A program made the position numbers and the translations under genes. Shown one piece after another: positions 15,420 to 23,088 of a stretch of 30,096 nt of DNA (the stretch's first letter is position 1; each line of letters starts with the position of its first letter). The notes under the pieces were generated by a model. That model did no database searches. It saw only the letters and a program-made list of their open reading frames with translations, and was not told the DNA's origin. This DNA is from Weissella confusa (GTDB lineage Bacteria > Bacillota > Bacilli > Lactobacillales > Lactobacillaceae), in contig CP168943.1 of the NCBI GenBank assembly GCA_041871065.1, forward strand, positions 1 to 30,096. Direction: 5' to 3'.

Positions 15420-16510
15420 CCAAAAAAATGGAGTGACGTTTAAGCGATTAACTGATCGGAAAGATTTCGGTATTGAACTGGAGCTTTTCCGGCGATTGTT
15501 GTGTACCAGCGACCACCTTCAAGATGGTTTCGGCCATTGCGTTATCTAAGCGCGTTCTGCCATTGTGCCTGATCCCAAGCAGACTTCCGTGACGTCAGTG
15601 AAAACATTTTGATATGGACGGTCCGTCGTGAACCGACGGCTAACACGATTTGGTGATATGTGACTAACAGTGCCCGCGTAAGAATTGTACATCAGCGCCA
15701 TGTTTGAAGGCAGTACAGATATTCCCATTCATCTCCATGATTTTCAGTACAACCTTATGGTTGGTATTGAAGCCACGATGACGTAGTTCTTGTGTGACAC
15801 GACGATAACCATACTCAAGTTATCACCACGGATTGATGTAATCACGTCGATTAACTCACGTGGATACTCCTTGTACGCACGCTTGGACACATCGTGATAA
15901 CTACTGCTAGACATCTCAGCCACTTGAAGAAGTAACCTCAACTTGCCCTTCAATTATGCCTTAGAACAGTGGTTACTACCGCTTTGTCTTGGTTTGTAAT
16001 TTCTTCTTTTCTGGCACTAAGGCCTCGAATTTTTCCAGATAGGAGACCTTAATGCGAAGTAGCTCATTCTCTTCTAGCTTCTTGAATTTGTCTTGTTCTG
16101 GCTTGTTCATTGTTCATTTCCGCCTTCGTTTATCAGGTTTTAGACGACCAGACTCTAAAGCACATTCTCACTGCCATATTAGAGAAGCATTCCTCAAATG
16201 GAATTTCTTTGCCGTTACTGGTAGAGAAGCGCGGTGTTCTGATCGCCATCTTATAACCTTGATTTCACAGTAGTAAGCATGGTTTGTCTTGCTTCGATTT
16301 GAATTATTCAAACCTTCAGATCCAAGCATCTTAATGTTGGTTAGCCGGTTAAGAATGGTGGGGCACCTTTGATTCCAAACTTCCTCCGGATCTAATCAGG
16401 TGGCACGCCCTTTAGATACATGCTTATTTCTTCAAGTTGTACTTCTTTTGAAAACATAACAAAACCCCGTAAGTTAAATTTACTCCAACTTACGGGGTTT
16501 AGCTCAGGTA
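15420..16510 (-). pseudogene. Decayed IS3-type element (copy B), orfA and orfB
   Basis: On the minus strand an orfA start (MFSKEVQLEEISMYLKGVP) lies at 16457 and is followed by many stops. GRLKPDKRRRK and an EENELLRIKVSYLEKF stretch mark the orfA end. orfB pieces follow in shifting frames: VAEMSSSSYHDVSKRAYKEYP (about 15915-15853) and NVFTDVTEVCLGSG (about 15620-15570), which holds the first catalytic Asp. The left-end hairpin (AACCCCGTAAGTT, 16463-16475, with 16487-16499) matches that of copies A and C, with compensating base changes. The element is inactive and the oldest-looking of the three. Confidence 0.8.
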
Positions 16511-16819
16511 TATTAAATTATCGCCTTTTTTATTTTAGCTTGTTGACACTGACATATATACCATTACATCCAGTTATTTTTTCATCTCACTCTATACGAA
16601 AATTTCAATTTAATTTGACAACTCATGACATCTCTTCATATTTCATAATTAGAATTAAATGGGCCATATTGGGCATTTGTGTAAGCTTATATTCTATAAG
16701 TGTTATAATTTAATTACTAACCTATACCTATATAGCTAGTTGATAGAATCTTTTGAATTAATAGTCTACATTCAAGTAACAGGTGAATGCACGTATTCGA
16801 TCATGGAGGATAGTTAATA

Positions 16820-17686
16820 ATGACTAAAATGCAACATGATGATGGTTTTAAATTTCCTAAACAGCATCAGCCTGAGCCGGGTTTACAAAGTAAAATGTCG
16901 CCACAACCAGATGACGGATCCACAACTTATGCCGGATGTAATCGACTTAGGGGAAAGAAAGTCTTAATAACCGGTGCTGATTCAGGCATTGGTAGGGCGG
17001 TAGCTATAGCATATGCGAATGAAGGCGCTGATCTTGTATTAAATTATCTTCCAGAAGAAGAAAGTGATGCACAAGATGTTAGACGAATTATTGAATCTTT
17101 GGGTCGTAAAGTAGAACTAGTTCCCGGAGATTTGAAAGACGAAGCATTTATCAAAGAATTAGTGAAACAAACTGTACTATCGATGAATAAGATAGATACT
17201 TTAGTATTAGTAGCCGGTAAGCAACAAGCTAATACAGATATCACTACTATATCTACAGGTCAGATGATAGATACCTATACTACAAATGTTTTCAGCTTAA
17301 TTTGGTTAGTCAGGGAGGCATTAAAATATATGCCAAACGGCAGTAGCATCATAACAACTAACTCTATTCAAGCAGAAGATCCTTCAGCATATTTAATTGA
17401 TTATGCAGGGACTAAGGCTGCAATTAAAAATACAACGTTTGGGTTAGCAAAACAATTAGCTCAGCGAGGCATTCGTGTCAATAGTGTTGCTCCAGGTCCT
17501 ATTTGGACACCGTTGCAAGTGGCAGGGGGACAATTAGCAGAAAATATACCTACGTTTGGTAAGGATACTCCCCTAGGTAGAGCCGGGCAACCCTCTGAAG
17601 TAGCCGGAGCATATGTTTTTCTGGCTTCAGATGAGGCTAGTTATATAACAGCTACATCTATCAATGTTACGGGGGGGCTAATTTAA
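16820..17686 (+). CDS. SDR family oxidoreductase, general-stress type
   Basis: This is a 288-residue short-chain dehydrogenase. It has an N-terminal extension of about 45 residues (HQPEPGLQSKMSPQPDDGSTTY) typical of the YhdF/YghA-type stress-linked SDRs. The NAD(P) motif TGADSGIGRA is at about residues 51-60, the NAG-like segment reads VLVAGKQ (about 129-135), serine is in ITTNSIQ (about 178-184), and the catalytic YxxxK is YAGTK (about 195-199). The substrate is not known. GGAGGA lies upstream of the ATG. A 37-residue ORF follows 66 bases later, and a strong terminator lies at 17954-17991. Confidence 0.9.
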   Translation: MTKMQHDDGFKFPKQHQPEPGLQSKMSPQPDDGSTTYAGCNRLRGKKVLITGADSGIGRAVAIAYANEGADLVLNYLPEEESDAQDVRRIIESLGRKVELVPGDLKDEAFIKELVKQTVLSMNKIDTLVLVAGKQQANTDITTISTGQMIDTYTTNVFSLIWLVREALKYMPNGSSIITTNSIQAEDPSAYLIDYAGTKAAIKNTTFGLAKQLAQRGIRVNSVAPGPIWTPLQVAGGQLAENIPTFGKDTPLGRAGQPSEVAGAYVFLASDEASYITATSINVTGGLI

Positions 17687-17752
17687 TTAAGTTTCTTTCT
17701 TATATCTACGCGAGAATTCTAATTTTATCCAAAGTATAGAGGGTGCTAAAGA

Positions 17753-17866
17753 ATGAGTATAAATAAGCAAAAAATTTCGAGAAATAAAGTGTTAAACCTA
17801 TTAACTTTATTCCAACTCTTAATAAGTTTATACCAAGTCATTAAGACCATTAAAAAGGGAAAATAA
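17753..17866 (+). CDS. Small basic amphipathic peptide
   Basis: A 37-residue frame, MSINKQKISRNKVLNLLTLF to IKTIKKGK, has GAGGGTG 8 bases before the ATG. It has basic ends and a hydrophobic centre (about 14-30), and lies between the SDR gene and its terminator, so it is probably cotranscribed. The family is not recognised; a membrane-active or small regulatory peptide is possible. Confidence 0.5.
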   Translation: MSINKQKISRNKVLNLLTLFQLLISLYQVIKTIKKGK

Positions 17867-17953
17867 AGTAAGAGTCGCCTAGTTTATTATCTATCGATAG
17901 ATATTTTAATATCCAACGTTGATCATTCTTAATTGTCAACCGATAAATTGACA

Positions 17954-17991
17954 AAAAAAGCAGCTAAATTTTTACAAATTTAGCTGCTTTT
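17954..17991. terminator. Terminator after the SDR transcript
   Basis: AAAAGCAGCTAAATTT pairs with AAATTTAGCTGCTTTT around a short loop, with T-runs on both strands, so it also serves the leftward gene at 18045. Confidence 0.8.
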
Positions 17992-18044
17992 ATCTTAGTT
18001 AAGATTAGCGTAACATTTAAGGGTTGCTTGCCGATTAATCAAAA

Positions 18045-18158
18045 TCAATCTGCTTTTTTATAATCTGCCGGTTCTGGCTTACCCTTAACTTCTTTCTGAG
18101 GGCTGAATGAAATATCTTCTTCTTCATTCTTATCTTTTTTCGTACTATCTTTAGTCAT
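18045..18158 (-). CDS. Small highly charged peptide
   Basis: A 37-residue hydrophilic frame, MTKDSTKKDKNEEEDISFSP to PADYKKAD, has GGGAGG 7 bases upstream. It has no hydrophobic stretch and is rich in Lys, Asp and Glu, like small stress-linked disordered proteins. A related but broken sequence ending CKKAD lies at 26779-26873. Family unnamed. Confidence 0.55.
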   Translation of the reverse strand: MTKDSTKKDKNEEEDISFSPQKEVKGKPEPADYKKAD

Positions 18159-18475
18159 AGTGGCCTCCCTGATTACCTAATACTGTATACTTGATACTTA
18201 ATAAGTGTAACAAAATAAACTCAAAAGATAAAATTTCTATTAAAATTTTTATAATTAAATATTAATAGGGTTGTTTTTATAATAGCACTAAATTAGTGCT
18301 AACTTAATAACAAAATAATGCAAGTGTGACTAATATGATTGCTAAATAATACAACATAGCTCATCAAGAAACACTATGTTTTACGTCTTTTTTGACTTTT
18401 TCACAAGTTAGAATGATAAAAAATAACCCGTAAGTATCCAGTTAACCTAACCTATAGTATAATTTTTAACATAAA

Positions 18476-18549
18476 ATTTTAAGTACATGTACAAAAAAAG
18501 CTAGTCACGCCCCTTTGTTGGATTGTGACTAGCTTTTTTGTGTATATAA
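18476..18549. terminator. Structured repeat: GTACATGTAC box plus strong hairpin
   Basis: TTTTAAGTACATGTAC (18477-18492) is followed by a perfect 15-bp hairpin, AAAAAAGCTAGTCAC (18494-18508) with 18535-18549. The same box and a hairpin of similar size recur at 22059-22121. It works as a bidirectional terminator in form, although no gene ends nearby. Confidence 0.6.
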
Positions 18550-18664
18550 CTATGTTGTCCAGAAATCAACGTAGTTATATGTGGATTATAGGGGCATATT
18601 CTGCGCATTGCCTTAGATTATTAAACAATTTAATTAATTATTTTCAGAAAGGTATATATGAATC

Positions 18665-19150
18665 ATGGTGCAACAAATTGTCCTACCCATCAAAGACACC
18701 GACATCTTAAAAATGGTACAAGATACACTTCTCGATAGTGTCCGTGCTGGTCGCCGAAATTACACCGTTTTTCAAGTTGGTAAGGCCACGCTACTACGTG
18801 TGAGTGATGTCATGACATTAAAAAAATCAGATGTCTATAATCCAGACGGCTCTGTCAAAAATACAGCCTTTATTCATGATAAAAAGACCGGTAAAGCAAA
18901 CACGTTATATTTAAAGCCTGTTCAGCAAGACTTGTTGTAATATCATGATTGGCTGGTCCAAGAAAATATCAATTCTGAGTGGTTATTCCCCTCGATAGAT
19001 CATCATGATCGCCATATCACCGAGAAACAGTTTTATAAAGTGATAGCGCGTGTTGGTGATCTACTAGGTATCAACTATTTAGGCACGCACCCCATGCGTA
19101 AAACAGGCGCTTATCGTGTCTATACACAGTAAAACTACAACACGGACTGG
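18665..19150 (+). pseudogene. Tyrosine recombinase, broken second copy
   Basis: It is nearly the same protein as the intact recombinase at 5514-6104, in opposite orientation. The first 91 residues read through (MVQQIVLPIKDTDILKMVQD), then CAA has become TAA at 18938-18940. The frame resumes with YHDWLVQENINSEWLFPS to YLGTHPMRKTGAYRVYTQ, meets a second stop at 19131, and similarity ends near 19150, before the catalytic tyrosine. The HTMR box reads HPMR. Inactive. Confidence 0.9.
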
Positions 19151-19200
19151 TGCTGCATTAGCAGCTATAATTTCTTAAAAGATTCAAAAAGATCACCTCA

Positions 19201-19228
19201 ACCAAAGGGAGTAGACATAACATCGATT
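19201..19228 (+). repeat. 28-bp direct repeat, copy 1
   Basis: ACCAAAGGGAGTAGACATAA and 8 more bases, identical to 20092-20119. It marks the junction between the recombinase pseudogene and the Hsp20 module. Confidence 0.75.
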
Positions 19229-19295
19229 TTATACAGAGCAGTTAACCAGATATAGTGTCGATATTTTGCTCAATTATTATATTGTTAAAAAATAT

Positions 19296-19333
19296 AAAAA
19301 GCAGTGGATCAAATATTTGATCCACTGCTTTTT
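19296..19333. terminator. 38-bp perfect palindrome, Hsp20 terminator
   Basis: AAAAAGCAGTGGATCAAAT and its complement, with T-runs on both strands, about 90 bases after the Hsp20 stop codon. Confidence 0.8.
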
Positions 19334-19424
19334 ATTACAGAACTTCTTATCCGGTGTGTGACTGGACTTTATCTAAATTATGAACGTGTGTGCCGTAACA
19401 TGGAGTCGGAAAACTCAAACTAAC

Positions 19425-19850
19425 TTAATTAATTTGAATCATTGTACCGGCAGAGTCTCCACCAGCAACCTTAGGCATGTCTACGGTCAATACCCCATTC
19501 TTAAATTGTGCATTAATCTTGGCAACATCCACTCCAGGTAGATAATAAGCTCGTGATAATGTGCCGCGAATTCGCTCGCTTTGTAACAGATTACCTTGAG
19601 AATCAGCATGGTCCTCAAACTCATCACGCTTGGCGCTCAACAAGAGTTGATCGTTCTTGTAGGTCATCTGAATTGCTTGTTTTTCTACACCAGGTAATTC
19701 CGCTGAAACAATAAAGCGATCATCACGCTCTTCCACGTCGGTTTGAATAGTTTGATTTGTTAGCTGTTGATTAAACCAAGGGTGCATTGAATGATCTAAG
19801 AAATCAAAAACACCATTAGAGTCAAAACGTCGCAACATATCATATGACAT
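19425..19850 (-). CDS. hsp20: Hsp20/alpha-crystallin small heat shock protein
   Basis: This is a 141-residue small heat shock protein. The alpha-crystallin domain runs from about residue 36 (QTDVEERDDRFIVSAELPGV) to 130. It ends with the conserved FKNGVLTVDMPKV (about 116-128), and the C-terminal tail has an IQI motif. It holds unfolding proteins and stabilises membranes under heat, acid or ethanol stress, as shown for relatives such as Lo18 of Oenococcus. GGAGG lies 7 bases upstream of the ATG, and a strong promoter lies at 19885-19913. The module sits between identical 28-bp direct repeats. Confidence 0.95.
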   Translation of the reverse strand: MSYDMLRRFDSNGVFDFLDHSMHPWFNQQLTNQTIQTDVEERDDRFIVSAELPGVEKQAIQMTYKNDQLLLSAKRDEFEDHADSQGNLLQSERIRGTLSRAYYLPGVDVAKINAQFKNGVLTVDMPKVAGGDSAGTMIQIN

Positions 19851-19884
19851 AATTCGTACCTCCGATATCTCTTTCTACAATTCT

Positions 19885-19913
19885 GTTATAGTCCCAAAAA
19901 TTATATATGTCAA
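19885..19913 (-). promoter_or_regulatory. Promoter of the hsp20 gene
   Basis: On the minus strand TTGACA (19913-19908), a 17-base spacer and TATAAC (19890-19885). Upstream GGTCA and GTCAAA elements faintly resemble a CtsR site, but their spacing does not fit the consensus. Confidence 0.8.
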
Positions 19914-20091
19914 AATTAAGGTCACATTGTCTCTCTTTTTTTATTTGAAGACTACCTGACGATAACGGACAATCAGCACTCGGGGAAGCAAAAATACCAT
20001 TGATGATTTTCTGGAAATAAGAAATTATTAAACTGCGAGATATGATCCTATGGCTTATCTAGCAGGAAAAATTCACACATAAAATACCTAT

Positions 20092-20119
20092 ACCAAAGGG
20101 AGTAGACATAACATCGATT
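20092..20119 (+). repeat. 28-bp direct repeat, copy 2
   Basis: Identical to 19201-19228 over 28 bases. It lies between the Hsp20 module and the bacteriocin-immunity-like genes. A third, diverged copy is at 21514-21541. Confidence 0.75.
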
Positions 20120-20223
20120 ATTCAGATATGAACTTATTTAGGGTCTATAATTATAGAAGTGATTGTTTGGTTGATAATAAAATTTAGTGCATATAATAAC
20201 AACTAACAGGAGGTTAAGTTACT

Positions 20224-20286
20224 ATGCAAACAAAAACAGGTCGTGCACTTGGAAATGAGTTCATCAATTCCATTCATGGATGGTAA
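20224..20286 (+). CDS. 20-residue peptide before the immunity-like gene
   Basis: MQTKTGRALGNEFINSIHGW is followed by a stop. AGGAGGT lies 9 bases upstream and a TATAAT box at 20192-20197. Its position, directly before an immunity-like gene, suggests a bacteriocin peptide or the leftover of one. It has no double-glycine leader and no YGNGV motif, so a standard class IIa precursor is excluded. Confidence 0.4.
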   Translation: MQTKTGRALGNEFINSIHGW

Positions 20287-20321
20287 TCGTTACAAATACT
20301 TATACTAAGAAAGGCCGAAAA

Positions 20322-20594
20322 ATGAGCCAAAAAAAAGATTTATTAAATCAATTCACTTTAGCCATTAATGACGTAGGTAGAGACAGTGAATTAGGAGTTT
20401 TTTTAAGAACTTATCAAGAAAAATTAGCCAAAAATCAGTTGAAAGGCCTTGAAATTCCTCGCTTTACTGATGGTATCTCAAAAGTAGTTCGTAAATCACA
20501 TCAAGGTGTTCCTACATCGGTTACAAAACTTATTTCGATGGTGAATCGCCGTGGTATTTTGAATGGCTTCGGACTAGGATTACGAATGTTATAA
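20322..20594 (+). CDS. Bacteriocin immunity-like protein
   Basis: A 90-residue basic protein, MSQKKDLLNQFTLAINDVGR..., with AAAGG upstream of the ATG at 20322; the open frame reaches back to 20280. Predicted helices, the ELGVFLRTYQEKLAKNQ segment and the hydrophobic basic tail (NRRGILNGFGLGLRML) resemble the four-helix enterocin A-type immunity proteins of lactic acid bacteria, which protect the cell by binding the mannose transporter receptor. The gene follows a 20-residue peptide gene and lies before an ABC permease fragment. The family call is by overall look; no single motif decides it. Confidence 0.55.
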   Translation: MSQKKDLLNQFTLAINDVGRDSELGVFLRTYQEKLAKNQLKGLEIPRFTDGISKVVRKSHQGVPTSVTKLISMVNRRGILNGFGLGLRML

Positions 20595-20597
20595 AAG

Positions 20598-21075
20598 TGA
20601 ACTGAACCCCATGAGTTGGAGCAAATCTAACTCATGGGGTTTTTGTATGTTTTCAAAAGAAATTCAAATATAAGCAGTTTATCTGTACCTCAAAGGTGTA
20701 CCGACTGTTGAAATACGCAAGAAATTCGGAATTAAGGGATCATCAACGCTTGGAATCTGGGTGGACTCCATAAAACGTGACGGAGTATATGGAATTAAAG
20801 ATTCCCATAGAAAGCAGACAAGTTATCCGTATTCCTTTAAAATCAAGGTAATTAATTGGCGACTTACACATCACGCGTCTTATCCTGTAGCAGCGAGAAA
20901 GTTCAGGGTGACTAGCCCTTCGTTGATTTGGCAGTGGGAACGTGCGTTGGAGTCTGGTCGGCTAAAACCTGATAAACGAAGGCGGAAACGAACTATAAAT
21001 AAGCAAGAACACGACAAGATCAAGAAGCTCGAAGAAGAAAATGAACTACTTCGAATTAAGGTAGCCTACTTATAA
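20598..21075 (+). pseudogene. IS3-type orfA with left end (copy C)
   Basis: The left-end hairpin AACCCCATGAGTT (20605-20617 with 20629-20641) is followed by the orfA start at 20647 (MFSKEIQI), broken by a TAA at 20671 where copy A has GAA. After the stop the frame runs from YLYLKGVPTVEIRKKFG through LIWQWERALESGRLKPDKRR to the coiled coil KKLEEENELLRIKVAYL, and ends at 21075. orfB is missing; the ABC permease fragment follows at once. Confidence 0.85.
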
Positions 21076-21505
21076 TTACGTTGATTTAGGGTCAATTTTA
21101 TCAGGAATAAAAACAGTAATAGACGCATTAACATACTTCATCAGTGCAATTGCCGGTATTTCTCTTTTTATCGCTGGAATAGGTGTTATGAATATGATGT
21201 ATATTTCTGTATCAGAACGAACACAAGAAATTGGAATACGCCTATCAATAGGTGCCAAGCCTAAACAAATTTTGCTACAATTTCTATTTGAAGCAATGTT
21301 TTTAACATTACTAGGCGGAATTATAGGTTTTGCACTAGGAGCTATTATTTCAATGTCCATTTCAGTATTACTCCCGTTTAAGGCCATTGTGACATTGAAA
21401 TCTTTTGTACTCGCATTTTCCGTTTCTACTTTGGTTGGTATTACATTTGGAATATTGCCAGCAAAACAGGCAGCAAGCAACAACCTAATAGATATCCTTA
21501 AATAG
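21074..21505 (+). pseudogene. ABC transporter permease (MacB/FtsX type), C-terminal fragment
   Basis: The frame has no start; it enters from the IS fragment and reads VDLGSILSGIKTVIDALTYF, then AGIGVMNMMYISVSERTQEIGIRLSIGAKPKQI. It carries three transmembrane segments and ends LPAKQAASNNLIDILK. SERTQEIGIRLSIGA is the hallmark of MacB-type permeases. About two thirds of the protein is missing. Beside an immunity-like gene, it may be the rest of an antimicrobial peptide export or defence transporter. Confidence 0.88.
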
Positions 21506-21513
21506 TAACCTAT

Positions 21514-21541
21514 ACCAAAAGCAGTAGACATAACGTACATT
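21514..21541 (+). repeat. 28-bp direct repeat, diverged copy 3
   Basis: ACCAAAAGCAGTAGACATAA and 8 more bases differ at several positions from copies 1 and 2. It shares with copy 2 the preceding CCTAT. It lies right after the ABC permease fragment. Confidence 0.6.
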
Positions 21542-21607
21542 ATCCCAAGTGGTTGATCTGACGCGGTTTGGCGCACTTTGTGCAGCAACCCCCATTCACA
21601 AACTCAA

Positions 21608-21653
21608 AAAAAGCCCGAAACAGCGTTTCACAAACGTCAGTTTCGGGCTTTTT
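21608..21653. terminator. Hairpin 1 of the 21.6-22.1 kb array
   Basis: A perfect 14-bp stem, AAAAAGCCCGAAAC (21608-21621 with 21640-21653), with T-runs on both strands. Confidence 0.75.
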
Positions 21654-21772
21654 CACAATTTAGACCAATTACTCGCAAACAGGTCAAAAATGATACTACC
21701 AATTTGGGGATTTAGAGGTAGAATAAACTTATCTCAAATACTCAATCTATATTTTTGAATACTATCAACAGC

Positions 21773-21818
21773 AAAAAGCTAGTTACCGGCCACAAAAGTG
21801 GACAGCGACTAGCTTTTT
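21773..21818. terminator. Hairpin 2 of the array
   Basis: AAAAAGCTAGT (21773-21783) pairs with 21808-21818; an inner stem GCCAC-AAAA-GTGG lies between. The stem sequence resembles the hairpin at 18494-18549. Confidence 0.65.
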
Positions 21819-21944
21819 GTTGTCACCAATAATTACCCGTTAAATTAAGTCATATCAGGAGCTAATTACGTTCACTTTAATCAGAACATGATATATTAGA
21901 TGTAACCCATAGATTTCATCTATACTTATAAGTTACTCTTACAC

Positions 21945-21988
21945 AACACAAAAAGGTTTAGTGAATATTCACTAAACCTTTTTGTGTT
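21945..21988. terminator. 44-bp perfect palindrome, hairpin 3 of the array
   Basis: Arms 21945-21966 and 21967-21988 are fully complementary with no spacer, and A- and T-runs flank the GGTTTAGTGAAT core. This is terminator-like in both directions, with no gene nearby. Confidence 0.7.
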
Positions 21989-22058
21989 TCTACCAACCGA
22001 AGGGCGGTTAGTTAGGTTGTTGCCAAAGGCAACTTCCAGTATAATTTTAAACATCAAA

Positions 22059-22121
22059 TTTTAAGTACATGTACAAAAAAATCCAGTCGCTGTCCTTTTT
22101 TGGATGGTGACTGGATTTTTT
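22059..22121. terminator. GTACATGTAC box plus hairpin 4 of the array
   Basis: TTTTAAGTACATGTAC (22059-22074) is followed by a stem AAAAAATCCAGTC with GACTGGATTTTTT at 22109-22121. It repeats the arrangement at 18476-18549. Upstream, GTTAGTTAGGTTGTTGCC with GGCAAC recurs at 22138-22167. Confidence 0.6.
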
Positions 22122-22190
22122 CTATCAAAAAACGAGCGGTTAGTTAAGTTGTTGCCACCGGCAACAACCTAGTACATATTTTAAGCACAA

Positions 22191-22226
22191 ATACAGCCCT
22201 ACAATTGGGTTGTGTGTAAGTGCGCA
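22191..22226 (+). other. oriT-like nic module 2
   Basis: ATACAGCCC (22191-22199) pairs imperfectly, 7 of 9, with GGGTTGTGT (22207-22215), directly followed by GTAAGTGCGCA (22216-22226). TTTTAAGCACAAA precedes it, as it does in module 3. Confidence 0.55.
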
Positions 22227-22381
22227 TTGTTTTAAACAAAGTTCTCATTTATTGCTTGTTCTGATAAGGTTATACTGCGATGCTGTTTATCAAGAACGCC
22301 GATATGGTAGGTCAGATATTGATAAAGATACAGACGAAGTATTGAATAATAAGTAAGAGTGTAATTTAGGGGGAAGCAATT

Positions 22382-22843
22382 ATGAAATTTGAAGAAACAT
22401 TATTACCAGAAAAATCAGATGTAATGACATTACAAAATATGATCAGAAAGTATAATAGGCAAAATTTTGAAACTGCAAATCAAACAGATTTTGCTATTTA
22501 CATAAAAGATGATAATGAGAATGTTATGGGGGGAATTTCAGGAAAAATATTTGGGAATTGGATGGATATAGACTATTTAGTTATTCATGAAAGTTTGCGT
22601 AGAAATGGGTTAGGTCGGGAGCTGTTACAAAAAGCCGAAGACCTGGCTATACGTAGTAATTGTAAAAATATATTTCTATACACATTTGATTTTCAAGGTA
22701 AAGATTTTTATCCCAAATTTGGATTTAAAGAAGTTTACGTAAAAAGAGAATATCCTTTAACTGGGTCAGAGCATTTTTTTGTTAAGAAATTATTAAATGA
22801 AATCGATAAAGAGACTGGCGAAATACTAGAAAAAACTGAATGA
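22382..22843 (+). CDS. GNAT family N-acetyltransferase
   Basis: A 153-residue acetyltransferase of the GNAT fold. Motif A (acetyl-CoA pyrophosphate binding) is RRNGLGRELLQKAEDLA (about residues 74-90). It is preceded by the core strand WMDIDYLVIHESL and followed by motif B, FYPKFGFKEVYV (about 107-120). The C-terminus includes HFFVKKLL. GGGGGAAG precedes the ATG. The substrate cannot be read from sequence; relatives act on amines, antibiotics or proteins. It is a single gene with its own terminator. Confidence 0.9.
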   Translation: MKFEETLLPEKSDVMTLQNMIRKYNRQNFETANQTDFAIYIKDDNENVMGGISGKIFGNWMDIDYLVIHESLRRNGLGRELLQKAEDLAIRSNCKNIFLYTFDFQGKDFYPKFGFKEVYVKREYPLTGSEHFFVKKLLNEIDKETGEILEKTE

Positions 22844-22854
22844 TTTGATGAGAG

Positions 22855-22882
22855 GGCGGATTAATAGATCCGTCTTTTTTTT
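22855..22882 (+). terminator. Terminator of the GNAT gene
   Basis: GGCGGATTAATAGATCCGTC, an imperfect stem, followed by eight T. Confidence 0.75.
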
Positions 22883-22924
22883 GTTGTTGGCTAGCCAACT
22901 TCTGATACAAGTTTTTAAGCACAA

Positions 22925-22974
22925 ACTCTAGTGATTTATCAGTGGAGTATAAGTGCGCATTCTGATGCAATCAG
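22925..22974 (+). other. oriT-like nic module 3
   Basis: ACTCTAGTGA (22925-22934) pairs 8 of 10 with TCAGTGGAGT (22939-22948), directly followed by ATAAGTGCGCA (22949-22959). A second hairpin CTGAT-GCA-ATCAG follows at 22962-22974. Confidence 0.6.
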
Positions 22975-22985
22975 GGGACCAATTT

Positions 22986-23038
22986 CATCACTTTTTTAAA
23001 GTGATGTGTAAGTGCGCTTGTCAGAAAAAACGCTGACA
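22986..23038 (+). other. oriT-like nic module 4
   Basis: A perfect 9-bp hairpin CATCACTTT-TTT-AAAGTGATG (22986-23006) is followed after one base by GTAAGTGCGC (23008-23017), and then by TGTCAG/CTGACA (23019-23038). The layout is the same as module 1. Confidence 0.65.
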
Positions 23039-23088
23039 GATGCCCAAGGAATTTTTTTATCGATCCAACACTAATTAGCCGCTAAAAA

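Noticed and set aside
15250..15549. 99-residue open frame on the plus strand
   Set aside because: No ribosome binding site, no recognisable family, and it overlaps the antisense strand of a decayed IS3 element.
16420..16713. 97-residue open frame on the plus strand
   Set aside because: It starts inside the IS left end, on the strand opposite to orfA, and has no ribosome binding site.
19905..19930. CtsR operator upstream of hsp20
   Set aside because: GTCAAA and GGTCA elements are present, but the spacing and second heptamer do not fit the consensus.
21555..21585. AAAGTGCGCC on the minus strand as a fifth oriT-like core
   Set aside because: The core lacks the TAAG start and no hairpin abuts it.
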